62,713 nucleotides of DNA from Bdellovibrionales bacterium GWA2_49_15 (GTDB lineage: Bacteria; Bdellovibrionota; Bacteriovoracia; Bacteriovoracales; Bacteriovoracaceae): assembly GCA_001769855.1 (NCBI GenBank), contig MEPP01000019.1:1-62713 (forward strand), written 5' to 3'. A program made the position numbers and the translations under genes. The notes beneath the pieces were generated by a model. That model was not told the origin of the DNA, ran no database searches, and saw nothing but the letters and a program-made list of their open reading frames with translations. Of the stretch, positions 53,836 through 62,645 are shown in pieces. Each line of letters opens with the position of its first letter. The first letter of the stretch is position 1.

Positions 53836-54972
53836 TTAGCCGGCCTTCTTGATGTTTGTCATTAAATTGGTGAGACCATCTGGGCGATACATACTCGTCT
53901 TTTTGAATCCACTTTTAAATGCCTCGACTACTACTGAGGAAAACTGCGTTCCTACGTTTTTTAAGATCTCCTCAAAGGCAACCATAGGGGGCAAACCTTT
54001 CCTGTAAGGTCGAGTACTGATCATAGCATCGAAGGTATCTGCCACTGAGATAATTTGGGCGCATAACGGTATTTCGCCCTCTTTCATACCATACGGGTAC
54101 CCCTTCCCGTCTGGACGTTCATGGTGAAATCGCATCCCACTTGTCACGGCCTCAATACCCTCAATATGTTGTAAAATTTCAAAACCAATGCGTGGATGCT
54201 CCTTCATAATTTGAAATTCTTCATCATTGAGAGGAGCTTTTTTCTGTAAAATATAATCGGGCACTCCTATTTTGCCAATGTCATGTAACGCAGCGGACAT
54301 CCTGACATCCAACAACTCTTGGGGAGAAAGATGCAGTTCCTTGGCTATCATCTCAGAAAACATGGAAACTCTTTTAGTGTGTCCACCCGTGTAAGGATCC
54401 TTTTTTGAAATAGCATCACCCATTGCCGCAAAAATTTGCACGAACTGCTCATGCACCTTCTGCAACAATTTACTGTTTTGAACGCAAATCGCCAATTGAT
54501 CCACGAGCAGTTTGGCAAACTCAATATCTGTTTCACTGAAATTCGCACCAGCGACACCGACAGTCTTGATCACACCTAAGAGGTCCCCATTGAAAACCAA
54601 GGGCATGAGAAGAAATTCACCCAAATCAAGTTCCCTGATATATTCGGGCTCGCGCGCAAAACGGATATCATCTTTCGGCGATTTTACATGAAAGATAGCT
54701 GAAAAATGAGCACAATATCCCGCAAAGCTGAACTCATCGACGGGCAAAGAAGAATGAACTTCATGTCCTTTTGTGTCCGTGGTACTCGTCTCTAATGTGG
54801 CTTTTTTTTGATCATAGGTATAAAGCGAGACGTGCGAACAATTGAGCAGTTTTTTTAGCCTTCCCACGGCTTTTTTTTGAATATGTTTAAAATCCAAAGA
54901 GCTAAAAAGAAGCCTTCCAAACTCCAAAATCTCCTCATCGTGCATTCGAATTAATGAAACGTTCTTACCCAA
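53836..54972 (-). CDS. GAF and HD-GYP domain protein (c-di-GMP phosphodiesterase)
   Basis: 378 residues starting at TTG 54972 with AGAGG upstream; an ATG at 54945 is also possible. GAF domain at about 20-170, then HD-GYP: GGHTKRV, LHDIGKIGVPD, HPRIGFEILQ, RFHHERPDGKGYP and ADTFDAMISTRPYRKG. All metal ligands look intact. It would degrade cyclic di-GMP in response to a GAF-bound signal. Confidence 0.88.
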   Translation of the reverse strand: MGKNVSLIRMHDEEILEFGRLLFSSLDFKHIQKKAVGRLKKLLNCSHVSLYTYDQKKATLETSTTDTKGHEVHSSLPVDEFSFAGYCAHFSAIFHVKSPKDDIRFAREPEYIRELDLGEFLLMPLVFNGDLLGVIKTVGVAGANFSETDIEFAKLLVDQLAICVQNSKLLQKVHEQFVQIFAAMGDAISKKDPYTGGHTKRVSMFSEMIAKELHLSPQELLDVRMSAALHDIGKIGVPDYILQKKAPLNDEEFQIMKEHPRIGFEILQHIEGIEAVTSGMRFHHERPDGKGYPYGMKEGEIPLCAQIISVADTFDAMISTRPYRKGLPPMVAFEEILKNVGTQFSSVVVEAFKSGFKKTSMYRPDGLTNLMTNIKKAG

Positions 54973-55035
54973 GGATATACCTCTGACAAAGAAAATAGTT
55001 TCCCTATAATAATGTCGGCATCTTCAACTGAAAAA

Positions 55036-55875
55036 TTAGAGATTTGAGCCAGAGAGTTCCTGATATATCTGCTTGGTCGGAGTACATAGAATTTTTGACA
55101 ACAGCTTTGCCAACGATTTTTTATGCCCTTTGGACTCAAGTACTTCGCCGGCCAGACGGGTAAGCTCCGCATCTCTAGGAATAGTCTGATCAGAATGTTC
55201 CACATAAGCCAAACATACATATTCCCCTTTTTCAGGAAGTTCATCCACCTGGCTCAAGTTTGTCTGACCTTCAAAAAAATAAACGCTTTCATATAATTTT
55301 GTCATTTCACGACAAGCGCAAAAACGCACCCTTGGTAACGCCGCAATCGCAATTTGTAACGTTTCTCTCACTCTCTGAGGTGCTTCAAAAAAAATATGTG
55401 TCATACCATCGAATGTGCTTAAGGATTCGAAAAATTTTTTCCGCTCTTCACGTCCTCTTGCTAAAAAACCATGGTAAGTAAAAGGATGGGCAGGGAAAGT
55501 TGACAGCTCTAAGGCCATCACAACTGATGATGGCCCAGGCATAGAACTAATCTTGACCCCTTGAAGTCTGGCCAATTTAAGCAAGGGATAGGCAGGGTCG
55601 GAGATCACCGGACTCCCTGCTTCACTACATAGGTAGGCCTTGCCACGTTCCAAAATTTTTCCTAAAACATATTCACACGATACCCGAGAGCTTTGGTCAT
55701 GATAAGAAAGAATTTCTTTACCTTCAAAAGAACAGCCCAAATGAGTTAAAAGGGACCGAAATGACCGAGTATCTTCCACCACAAATAATCCAGGTCCATT
55801 CAAAGCATCTTGCACTCGTCTGGTAAGATCACCCAAGTTCCCAATCGGAAGTGACAGTAGAATAATCTCAGACAT
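55036..55875 (-). CDS. rsmI: 16S rRNA (cytidine 1402-2'-O)-methyltransferase RsmI
   Basis: 279 residues from the ATG at 55875 (AAAGGG upstream); the frame is open to 55980 but the extra codons are not conserved-looking. SLPIGNLGDLT, VEDTR, SEAGSPVISDPAYPL and PGPSS are RsmI motifs of the tetrapyrrole-methylase fold. It lies upstream of the HD-GYP gene on the same strand. Divergent STAS gene at 55996. Confidence 0.9.
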   Translation of the reverse strand: MSEIILLSLPIGNLGDLTRRVQDALNGPGLFVVEDTRSFRSLLTHLGCSFEGKEILSYHDQSSRVSCEYVLGKILERGKAYLCSEAGSPVISDPAYPLLKLARLQGVKISSMPGPSSVVMALELSTFPAHPFTYHGFLARGREERKKFFESLSTFDGMTHIFFEAPQRVRETLQIAIAALPRVRFCACREMTKLYESVYFFEGQTNLSQVDELPEKGEYVCLAYVEHSDQTIPRDAELTRLAGEVLESKGHKKSLAKLLSKILCTPTKQIYQELSGSNL

Positions 55876-55995
55876 ATAAATGCATCCCTTTCTGGTCGCA
55901 AGGTGACTATGGAGTATTTTTCCTGGGCATCCAACTCTATCGCTCCACCAGTATACTCTTAAACAGGGCCCATTTTCCATGAAAAGGAGTTCTCC

Positions 55996-56379
55996 ATGCC
56001 ATTACAAATAAGAACAGCTACAAACTCGTTGGGCAATCTCTTTATTTTATTAGAAGGGGAACTTGAAATTGAAAGTTGTATTATCCTGAAAAAGCAATTA
56101 ATCGCTCTCGCCAAAAAAAATCCCCGCTCAGTCATCACACTTGATTTTCAACAGCTGGAGTTTGTTGGTGCGTCAGGCATCGGTCATCTCGTCGAGATTG
56201 TGCAACATCTTGTGAACTCTCACACTCAAATCAAGCTTGCCAACTTAAGAGTTGAGTTCGTAAGAGTGTTTAAACTTTATAACTTTGATCCATGCCATCT
56301 GTTAATTGACGATTTTAAGCTCGACTCTGATCAGGAAACACCTGTCGCTCGTTCGAATAGAAAATCCAGCGAAATTTAA
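55996..56379 (+). CDS. STAS-domain protein (anti-sigma-factor antagonist type)
   Basis: 127 residues, AAGGAG just before the ATG. One STAS domain: LEGELEIES, LDFQQLEFVGASGIGHLVEI (the Ser region near residue 58 is the usual phosphosite) and LANLRVEFVRVFKL. It may act in partner switching; no anti-sigma kinase is in the window. Its stop overlaps the convergent gene by 4 bases. Confidence 0.82.
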   Translation: MPLQIRTATNSLGNLFILLEGELEIESCIILKKQLIALAKKNPRSVITLDFQQLEFVGASGIGHLVEIVQHLVNSHTQIKLANLRVEFVRVFKLYNFDPCHLLIDDFKLDSDQETPVARSNRKSSEI

Positions 56380-56879
56380 AATGTGATGTTCAGAACATTG
56401 AAAAAGAAAGATGGAGCATTCACATCAGATTTCAATGCCGTTCGGTCACTCCACGACTGAATTTTTCCTTCTTCACTAAAAATCTGAGATGGATTTATTC
56501 TTGGCCCTTCTGATTTAAAAGGTCCTTCGTAAGGTGAATCAGGAGTTTCTGGATAATAATTTTCATCGTCAGGATCGCCTGGATTTTCCATATTATGCTT
56601 CCTGACAGCATAGGTCACAACGACATAAGTTCCAAATAATATTCCGGCGTATAACCCCAGGGATGCGCCCACGAAGGGAGATCTCCCAGGAGCATCGAAA
56701 GCCAAGGCCGCAGTCCCGAGAAGAAAACCACCTGCCGTACCATACACGGCCATCATGCCCAATGCCTTCATGCGAGGATCAAGTCCGCTGCTCTGCTGCT
56801 GGGCCTGAACTTCAAGCGGTCGCAGAACCAGGGCCACGGCTAAAATGAGGAGGGTTATCGCACCCTTAATGTTTGACAT
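56376..56879 (-). CDS. Small membrane protein of unknown function
   Basis: 167 residues from the ATG at 56879. A signal peptide (LLILAVALVLRPLEVQA) is followed by two Gly-rich membrane helices (MMAVYGTAGGFLLGTAALAF and GASLGLYAGILFGTYVVVTYAV) and a Pro/Asp-rich acidic tail. Family not recognised. Last gene of the minus-strand cluster beginning at rimM. Confidence 0.65.
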   Translation of the reverse strand: MSNIKGAITLLILAVALVLRPLEVQAQQQSSGLDPRMKALGMMAVYGTAGGFLLGTAALAFDAPGRSPFVGASLGLYAGILFGTYVVVTYAVRKHNMENPGDPDDENYYPETPDSPYEGPFKSEGPRINPSQIFSEEGKIQSWSDRTALKSDVNAPSFFFNVLNITF

Positions 56880-56889
56880 AGAATAAAGA

Positions 56890-57237
56890 TTAATGAATGA
56901 GATGCTCTTTGTAAATGAAACTTCCCTGATGCCAGTATCGACGGAGCAAAAATATCTGAGCAGGAACGGCAAGAAGCATACTCAAAATCATGGCCGATTT
57001 TTTCAGTCTTATCACTTGTTTGCCTGATGGATAGCGAGATGACTTAGCTTCATAAATTTTTAAAATTCGTTCACCGCAGGCCAGCTTTAAAATGGCCAGA
57101 TCAACTTGCCCCGCCCCACTTCTGCGCAAAAATGCTGGATGGACCAAGAGAGGAATACCCTGCTTATGAATTCTGCCGGAACAGTCACGTTCCATCTCCT
57201 GGCCTTTATCTGGTTGACCGCTCACTGGTGCACTCAC
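56890..57237 (-). CDS. YraN (UPF0102)-like nuclease-fold protein, shortened
   Basis: 115 residues. GQVDLAILKL ... IYEAKSSRYPSG resembles the GEIDLI ... FVEVK.R segment of YraN (UPF0102) endonuclease-like proteins, which usually follow rnhB. Here the gene overlaps the rnhB stop by 4 bases (ATGA). Glu to Gln at the first motif (GQVD) and a hydrophobic C-terminal helix (ILSMLLAVPAQIFLL) make it atypical; activity is doubtful. Confidence 0.5.
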   Translation of the reverse strand: MSAPVSGQPDKGQEMERDCSGRIHKQGIPLLVHPAFLRRSGAGQVDLAILKLACGERILKIYEAKSSRYPSGKQVIRLKKSAMILSMLLAVPAQIFLLRRYWHQGSFIYKEHLIH

Positions 57238-58025
57238 AGATCTGAGACTCCCTTAAAAGTTCGACGGTGGATCGGCGAAGGTCCAAAGCACTTTAAGGCC
57301 TCTCGATGGGCCAAAGTCGGATAACCCGCATGTTTCTCAAGCCCATATTCAGGATATAAATTTGCAAACTGTGACATAACAAAATCTCGATACTCTTTAG
57401 CAATAATTGAAGCCAATCCAATCAAAAGCATTTGAGAGTCTCCTCTGATAACAGAGACAAGCTTAAACCGTTGCCCTGCTGAACTTAAGGACGAATGTCC
57501 ACGTTGGTCAAGCTTCGGGACGCGGTTACCATCAAAATACCAAACACCGTTGTTTCCATTCTGGTGTAAGTCTGCACCCGATTCCCACATGGCACATAAG
57601 CTTGCATTTAAAATATTATTTAGATCTATATAACTTGCTGATTTTGAAACAATTTTAAATTGAGCCTGAACATCATTGATCACAGGCAAAGAATAAATGG
57701 TACCTTCCCCCACCCCGTCCAAGCACAGTGGCCCGGTTTCTTGTTGGGTATAGTTAAATTTCCGTATCCCAAAACGAGATAAAATAGCTCTGCGTTTCAT
57801 CGATGATAACTTTTTTGAGTCATTGACGCCGTGGCCTTTCCATCTGGTCAAGACCTTCGCGACTTTTTTCATTGAATCAGGAGAATCCACGAGAAGTGAA
57901 ACGGTACTTGCCACAACCGGGCCAGCAAGTGGACCTCTGCCAGCTTCATCACTGCCTTGAAGTATAAATGGGAAGCTTAAAGGTCCCTTTATCTTAGCTG
58001 ACAAATAAGCTATCTCTTTATGCAT
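57234..58025 (-). CDS. rnhB: Ribonuclease HII
   Basis: 263 residues. SDEAGRGPLAGPVVAS (near 24) carries the catalytic DEAG; VNDSKKLSSMKR and later ASIIAKEYRD are RNase HII signatures. It removes ribonucleotides from DNA. It follows the rplS terminator. Confidence 0.93.
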   Translation of the reverse strand: MHKEIAYLSAKIKGPLSFPFILQGSDEAGRGPLAGPVVASTVSLLVDSPDSMKKVAKVLTRWKGHGVNDSKKLSSMKRRAILSRFGIRKFNYTQQETGPLCLDGVGEGTIYSLPVINDVQAQFKIVSKSASYIDLNNILNASLCAMWESGADLHQNGNNGVWYFDGNRVPKLDQRGHSSLSSAGQRFKLVSVIRGDSQMLLIGLASIIAKEYRDFVMSQFANLYPEYGLEKHAGYPTLAHREALKCFGPSPIHRRTFKGVSDL

Positions 58026-58034
58026 ATAAAAAAA

Positions 58035-58061
58035 AGGGCCTCACAATTTTCCTGAGGCCCT
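58035..58061 (-). terminator. Terminator between rplS and rnhB
   Basis: AGGGCCTCA (58035-58043) pairs perfectly with TGAGGCCCT (58053-58061) around a 9-nt loop; the minus-strand transcript then has a U-run. It ends the rimM-rplS unit, though rnhB lies close beyond it and readthrough is possible. Confidence 0.85.
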
Positions 58062-58090
58062 CGCAAATAAAACAATTCTAACGGCAAAGC

Positions 58091-58456
58091 CTAGCGGTCG
58101 TAATCAATCTGAACACGGGCAGATTTTCCAAGACGTTCACGCAAGTAATACAGTTTTGCTCTCGCCGCTTTACCACGCTGGACAACCTCGACTTTTTGCA
58201 CATTGGGAGAATGGAAAGGAAATAATCTCTCGACACCCACTCCATCAGAAACTTTTCGCACACTATAGCTGCCGCTATAGTTTTTTTGTCTTTTTATAGA
58301 AATGACAGTCCCTTGAAAAATTTGAACACGCTTTTTATCCCCTTCTTTGATAAAAGCATGAACCGCGACAGTATCGCCGGTTCTAAAATCGGGTAACGAT
58401 TGCACATTGGGATTGGCGTGGTCCTGATTAACAACATCCACGAGATTCATGGTCAA
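58091..58456 (-). CDS. rplS: 50S ribosomal protein L19
   Basis: 121 residues, AGGAG before the ATG. FRTGDTVAVHAFIKEGDKKRVQIFQGTV and GVERLFPFHSP are L19 signatures; the length is typical. Preceded by the SPOUT methyltransferase and TrmD genes, the usual neighbourhood. Confidence 0.97.
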   Translation of the reverse strand: MTMNLVDVVNQDHANPNVQSLPDFRTGDTVAVHAFIKEGDKKRVQIFQGTVISIKRQKNYSGSYSVRKVSDGVGVERLFPFHSPNVQKVEVVQRGKAARAKLYYLRERLGKSARVQIDYDR

Positions 58457-58498
58457 CTCCTAATTCCGGGACGCCAGAGGGCCAACACCATGTTGTCC

Positions 58499-59092
58499 TT
58501 AAACAATTCCCTTTTCTTGGCCTTGTTCCTGATTTTTTGACAATCGATCAAGGTAAATGGCCACTGCCGAACGAACAGAAAGATGATTATAACCATCCTC
58601 TGCAGCTCCGTGAATAGAAGCTACACGAAAATCTGCGCGTTCCTGCACCTCAGGATGCAATCCTGAGCCTGTACCAAATAACAAAAGGCACGGACGATTG
58701 TCAATGCGTATTTTCAAGGAGATATCTTCAATCAATAGAGTTGGCCCCTCCCATTGGGCCCCTGTAATCGCCAGGAATGGTCGCGCCAAACACTGTTGCT
58801 CGATGACAGAAAGTGCGTCATCAATACTTGCTGTAAGCTCCACGAAGGACAACGCGTCAAAACGATCAGGATTATAAATCGAAGATTTCTCTTTTTGCCA
58901 GTGTTGTAGAATGCGTGCCACGAGCTGCTGCTGAGGAATAATCGGCGTGATAATAAAATATTTCTCTACTCCGAACGTTCTGCAAGACCTTGCGATGTCA
59001 TGGATATCGAGATTCGTGACAGAAGTGCAAACCTTCTCACCTGCCTTATTTTTCATTGGGTAATGGGCAAGGCCTAAATACAGTCCTTTCAC
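58499..59092 (-). CDS. SPOUT-fold RNA methyltransferase between trmD and rplS
   Basis: 197 residues. GLYLGLAHYPM, TNLDIHDIARSCRTFGV, ITGAQWEG, LLLFGTGSGL(H)PE and SAVAIYLDRL fit the SPOUT-like family (Methyltrn_RNA_4, PF09936 by recall) often placed between trmD and rplS in related bacteria. Methylates an RNA; target unknown. It overlaps trmD by 4 bases. Confidence 0.75.
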   Translation of the reverse strand: MKGLYLGLAHYPMKNKAGEKVCTSVTNLDIHDIARSCRTFGVEKYFIITPIIPQQQLVARILQHWQKEKSSIYNPDRFDALSFVELTASIDDALSVIEQQCLARPFLAITGAQWEGPTLLIEDISLKIRIDNRPCLLLFGTGSGLHPEVQERADFRVASIHGAAEDGYNHLSVRSAVAIYLDRLSKNQEQGQEKGIV

Positions 59093-59868
59093 TTTTTACC
59101 GCCCTTTGAGCTTTGAGATTGGACAAATTTTTGAAATAAATCCGGACGGTGTATTTGCGTAAGATGAATCCGCTGCTCCATCTGCCATTTGGCCACTTTC
59201 TCATGATGCCCAGAGAGTAATACTTCTGGAACCAAACATCCTTCAAATTCCCTAGGTCTGGTATATTGTGGCTGTTCGAGCAAGTCCCCCTCAAAAGACT
59301 CGGCCACCACACTGTCAGCATTACCCAGTACCCCAGGAATATGCCTCAAAGCCGAATCAAGGAATGCCATGATGGCGAGTTCCCCGCCACTCAAAATAAA
59401 ATCTCCGAGCGACAGCTCGAAATCAACATAGGCTTGGATAAAACGTTCATCTATGCCTTCATACCTGCCACAAATAAAAACCAAATCATGGGGAGTACCC
59501 GGCATAAGATATTGCGATGAAAACTGTTTAGCACATTCACTATTCCACACACGCCCGCGTGGCCCGGCCAGAAATACTCTCAACTGTTGTTTGAAATTAT
59601 CACGACTATAGCCACCAACGGTTACAACACCATCAAAAAAAGCGCTTTTAAGAACATCCGGTCGCATCACCATGCCCGGCCCGCCACCAAAGGGAGAATC
59701 GTCCACGCCTTTATAGTCTTTGGGAGCATGATCACGAATTTGCACCAGATGCACATCATAACCCAAACCTTTATTCCCGGAGAGAGCTGCCCCGATAAGA
59801 CCTTTGTTCAAAAAACCTTCAAACATCTCTGGAAAAAGAGTTAAGATCCAAATATGCTTACTACTCAC
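59089..59868 (-). CDS. trmD: tRNA (guanine-N1)-methyltransferase TrmD
   Basis: 259 residues. ILTLFPEMFEGFL, DDSPFGGGPGMVMR, FICGRYEGIDERF, SLGDFILSGGELA and PQYTRPREFEG are TrmD signatures. It makes m1G37 in tRNA. It overlaps rimM by 8 bases. Confidence 0.97.
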   Translation of the reverse strand: MSSKHIWILTLFPEMFEGFLNKGLIGAALSGNKGLGYDVHLVQIRDHAPKDYKGVDDSPFGGGPGMVMRPDVLKSAFFDGVVTVGGYSRDNFKQQLRVFLAGPRGRVWNSECAKQFSSQYLMPGTPHDLVFICGRYEGIDERFIQAYVDFELSLGDFILSGGELAIMAFLDSALRHIPGVLGNADSVVAESFEGDLLEQPQYTRPREFEGCLVPEVLLSGHHEKVAKWQMEQRIHLTQIHRPDLFQKFVQSQSSKGGKK

Positions 59869-60394
59869 TGATTACCTCAGGCCGTCGAATTTTTATCTCG
59901 CCACGAGCTAAATTTATTTCTGGAAAAAAATATTCAATAAATGGCAATTCAACCATCTCATTTTGTATGTCTAAAACAAGCACGTACTGCGCCCCATTAT
60001 GGTAGTGGCCAGAACACTTCCCTAAAGGCTCGCCAGTATCATAGGATAGAACTGCAAGCCCGATAAGATCTCCTAAATAAAACTCGCTTGTATTATCTAA
60101 TTCTGGAAAGCTCGCCCGATCACAATAGACCTCTACGGGGGTTAATGACTCAACCTCATTTCGGTCAAGCACTCGATCAAGAAAAAGTATCCATTTATTG
60201 CCTTTGCTGATCTTAGCAATTTTATAGCTATGATACTCACTATCTACGTTGTTTGATTTCTTGAGAAAAATGTCCATCCCAAGTTTGAGTATGGAATCTT
60301 CTTTGCTAATTGGAAAAAAACTGAATCCCCCGCGAATGCCATGCGGACTGGGGCAATATCCCATCAGAATCAAGCTATTACTCTCTTTTTTCAT
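59861..60394 (-). CDS. rimM: Ribosome maturation factor RimM
   Basis: 177 residues. GYCPSPHGIRGGF near the N-terminus and FYLGDLIGLAVL ... VLVLDI ... LPFIEYFFPEIN in the PRC-barrel half match RimM, a 16S-processing factor. It is directly upstream of trmD. Confidence 0.93.
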   Translation of the reverse strand: MKKESNSLILMGYCPSPHGIRGGFSFFPISKEDSILKLGMDIFLKKSNNVDSEYHSYKIAKISKGNKWILFLDRVLDRNEVESLTPVEVYCDRASFPELDNTSEFYLGDLIGLAVLSYDTGEPLGKCSGHYHNGAQYVLVLDIQNEMVELPFIEYFFPEINLARGEIKIRRPEVISE

Positions 60395-60450
60395 ACGGGC
60401 CTAACCTAACTGAAGCAGTTCAGCAATGCAAGGTTGAGGCAGAAAGATTA

Positions 60451-60690
60451 CTAACCGGTACCGTCTCTATTGACAAGTTTTCGTAACATCTCGACATGTT
60501 CCATCACGAAACGTTTCTCGCCTAAATGAAATAATTCTATATCGTGCACATGACATAGCTTTACTGTTGCCGCCTTCCCGACGAGCACTTTATAGAGAAT
60601 ATTTTTACGTAAAACGTGTTTTTTCCCATTCAAAAAATGAGAGTCCAGCCCTTGGGCAAGACAAACATCACAATAGTCTTTTTCAGGCAT
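60451..60690 (-). CDS. Small Cys-containing protein of unknown function
   Basis: 79 residues from the ATG at 60690 (GGGGGTG upstream); the frame stays open to 60753, without a ribosome binding site. CDVCLAQGL and a CHVHDIELFHLGEKRFV segment could bind a metal. It lies upstream of rimM on the same strand, where rpsP and a KH gene are usual, but it is neither. Function unknown. Confidence 0.55.
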   Translation of the reverse strand: MPEKDYCDVCLAQGLDSHFLNGKKHVLRKNILYKVLVGKAATVKLCHVHDIELFHLGEKRFVMEHVEMLRKLVNRDGTG

Positions 60691-60951
60691 TGGAAACACA
60701 CCCCCATCATGAGCGTTGACTATCATACTGCTAAATAAAAATCCTGGCCTCAATAAATCGATAAGAGCCTCGCTGGCACCGATCTATCTAGTTAATTTTG
60801 CAAGCAGTACATTAAACTGTTTAAATTTTTGACATTCCTGCAAGTTTTTCAGAATCCCTACAAAATTGCGCAGACCCGTCTATAATGCGTTGCGCCTTTG
60901 TTGGGTTTCGATAAAGGCATATTAAATGCGCCGTCCTGGGGAGGATGAACA

Positions 60952-62031
60952 ATGATCCTTTTTATTTCCCACACAAGGTCTTTGAATCGATTGCTACTGG
61001 CCTTGATTATATGGGCATTTTTTGTCCCGCCGATATCTGTCTATGCCGCCCCGATGACGAAAGTAGGGACTTCAGAAAATATTTTAAATTCGAGTAGCTG
61101 GGCCCTAGAGCACAATCAGAAAGCGAGTATCAATGCCCTCACGATTGACCTCACACCTTTGATTAAACGACCCGTTACGATCGCTGTCATCGACACAGGA
61201 ATACAATTTGACCATCCCCTTCTTCAAGGCGCTATTACCAATCATGACGGCTCAAAGTTAGCGACGGCTCAAGATTATGGCAGAGATTTCTCCTTTGGTG
61301 CTCCAGGTATGACTCAGCCTAGCGATCAGCATGGCCACGGAACTCATATTGCGGGCATCCTTCGCAGTGTTTTTCCAAACGTGCGGATAATTCCAATCAA
61401 ATATTACAATGCCAAAGCGGGAGAAAAGGAGAACCTCAACTCTACTATCAAGGCCCTCGAATATGCTGTCTCTTTAAAGGTTGATATTATTAATTACTCA
61501 AGTGGTGGGGCCGGAGCTTCTCTTGATGAGCTGAGAGCTCTCAAAAAAGCCGAGGAAAAAGGCATTTTAGTTGTTACTGCGGCCGGCAACTTCGCATCGA
61601 ATATTGATGAACCTCACAATCATTACTACCCAGCCAGTTACGGACTTCAAAATATTATTTCAGTCATTAATCACGATTTAAACTTGGACATCAATCCAAG
61701 CTCGAACTATGGGCCAGAATCGGCAGATATTTCGGCCCCTGGTTCTCGTATTAAGTCTTCTCTCCCTTACGACCGCTATGGCTTTTTATCAGGCACGAGT
61801 CAGTCCACCGCCTTCGTGTCCGGTGTGGCTGCACAAATTAAAGCACTCCACCCGGAAGCTACCCCTTTTCAAATAAAAACAATTGTCCGCCAATCGGCCC
61901 GTACAAGCGTGACCCTCAAAGGAAAATGTCGCTCAGGAGGAAGTCTTGATGCACAGATGGCCATTATCGTGGCAGAGCAAATTTTCCGCCCAAAATCTAG
62001 TAGATTTATTGCAAGTAAAATTGCCAGGTAA
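60952..62031 (+). CDS. Secreted subtilisin-like serine protease
   Basis: 359 residues, GGGGAGG before the ATG. A long signal peptide (LLLALIIWAFFVPPISVYA) precedes an S8 domain with the triad: Asp in AVIDTGIQFDH, His in HGHGTHIAG, Ser in SGTSQSTAFVSG. The length is compact, with a very short propeptide. Exported protease; targets unknown. A TATAAT box lies at 60881-60886 without a good -35. Confidence 0.9.
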   Translation: MILFISHTRSLNRLLLALIIWAFFVPPISVYAAPMTKVGTSENILNSSSWALEHNQKASINALTIDLTPLIKRPVTIAVIDTGIQFDHPLLQGAITNHDGSKLATAQDYGRDFSFGAPGMTQPSDQHGHGTHIAGILRSVFPNVRIIPIKYYNAKAGEKENLNSTIKALEYAVSLKVDIINYSSGGAGASLDELRALKKAEEKGILVVTAAGNFASNIDEPHNHYYPASYGLQNIISVINHDLNLDINPSSNYGPESADISAPGSRIKSSLPYDRYGFLSGTSQSTAFVSGVAAQIKALHPEATPFQIKTIVRQSARTSVTLKGKCRSGGSLDAQMAIIVAEQIFRPKSSRFIASKIAR

Positions 62032-62042
62032 CTAAATATTTT

Positions 62043-62417
62043 CTAATGCGTCCCCGAAGCTCCCTCGTCTGTATTTGGATGCTTCCCCTGTTCAGCTTTT
62101 AGTGCAGTTAAAGCTACCTCTCGGACATAAAGGAACTCAACATCCCGAACCTCTATGCGCCTGCCATTTTTCAGGACTAAAATCTCACTATTTTTGATTT
62201 CTTCCGCTTTCACATTCTTTGGCTTTTCAACATTTTTAATTTTCTGAGCAGCAACTATCAAACCGTAATATGTTTCTACCCCTAAGACTTTCGCCTCTGC
62301 AGATGCATCCTCAATGGCGACTTTTACGACGGCTGAATTCGAGTCGGCACCGGCTAAAGCAACGGCTCCCCCACAATTAATCAATAATACAATGAGCAGA
62401 TGAATTGGCTTCCACAT
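62043..62417 (-). CDS. Small secreted protein of unknown function
   Basis: 124 residues. A signal peptide (LLIVLLINCGGAVALA) is followed by an acidic/lysine-rich body (KIKNVEKPKNVKAEEIKNSE) with a segment VLKNGRRIEVRDVEFLYVRE recalling the 119-residue secreted protein at 22169 (LFDGRKIDF ... VDFLEL). It is convergent with the protease gene, 11 bp apart. Confidence 0.6.
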   Translation of the reverse strand: MWKPIHLLIVLLINCGGAVALAGADSNSAVVKVAIEDASAEAKVLGVETYYGLIVAAQKIKNVEKPKNVKAEEIKNSEILVLKNGRRIEVRDVEFLYVREVALTALKAEQGKHPNTDEGASGTH

Positions 62418-62615
62418 CTTGATCCTCCCTTCCTAGAGTTTCATTTGCAGACTTAATACCTTCAAAATCCCTGCCAACAATGTTCAACAATTTTCAATGG
62501 CTTGGCATCCGGACGATCTGAAGCAGTGTCACATTGAAACCAAAATTACACCTCACTGGTGTCACCTGGAGAATCCACATCATCGCAAAATTGAAAAAAT
62601 CACACTTCAGGGCAA

Positions 62616-62645
62616 AAAAAAACCCTGGCCGAAACCAGGGTTTTT
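62616..62645. terminator. Bidirectional terminator
   Basis: aaaaaccctgg and ccagggttttt form a strong stem with a short ccgaaa loop, A-run before and T-run after. It lies beyond the secreted protein gene, most likely ending a transcript from a gene outside the window. The rest of 62418-62713 shows nothing. Confidence 0.75.

Noticed and set aside
54951..55244. Minus-strand frame of 97 codons between rsmI and the HD-GYP gene
   Set aside because: It overlaps the end of rsmI in another frame and carries no recognisable signal.
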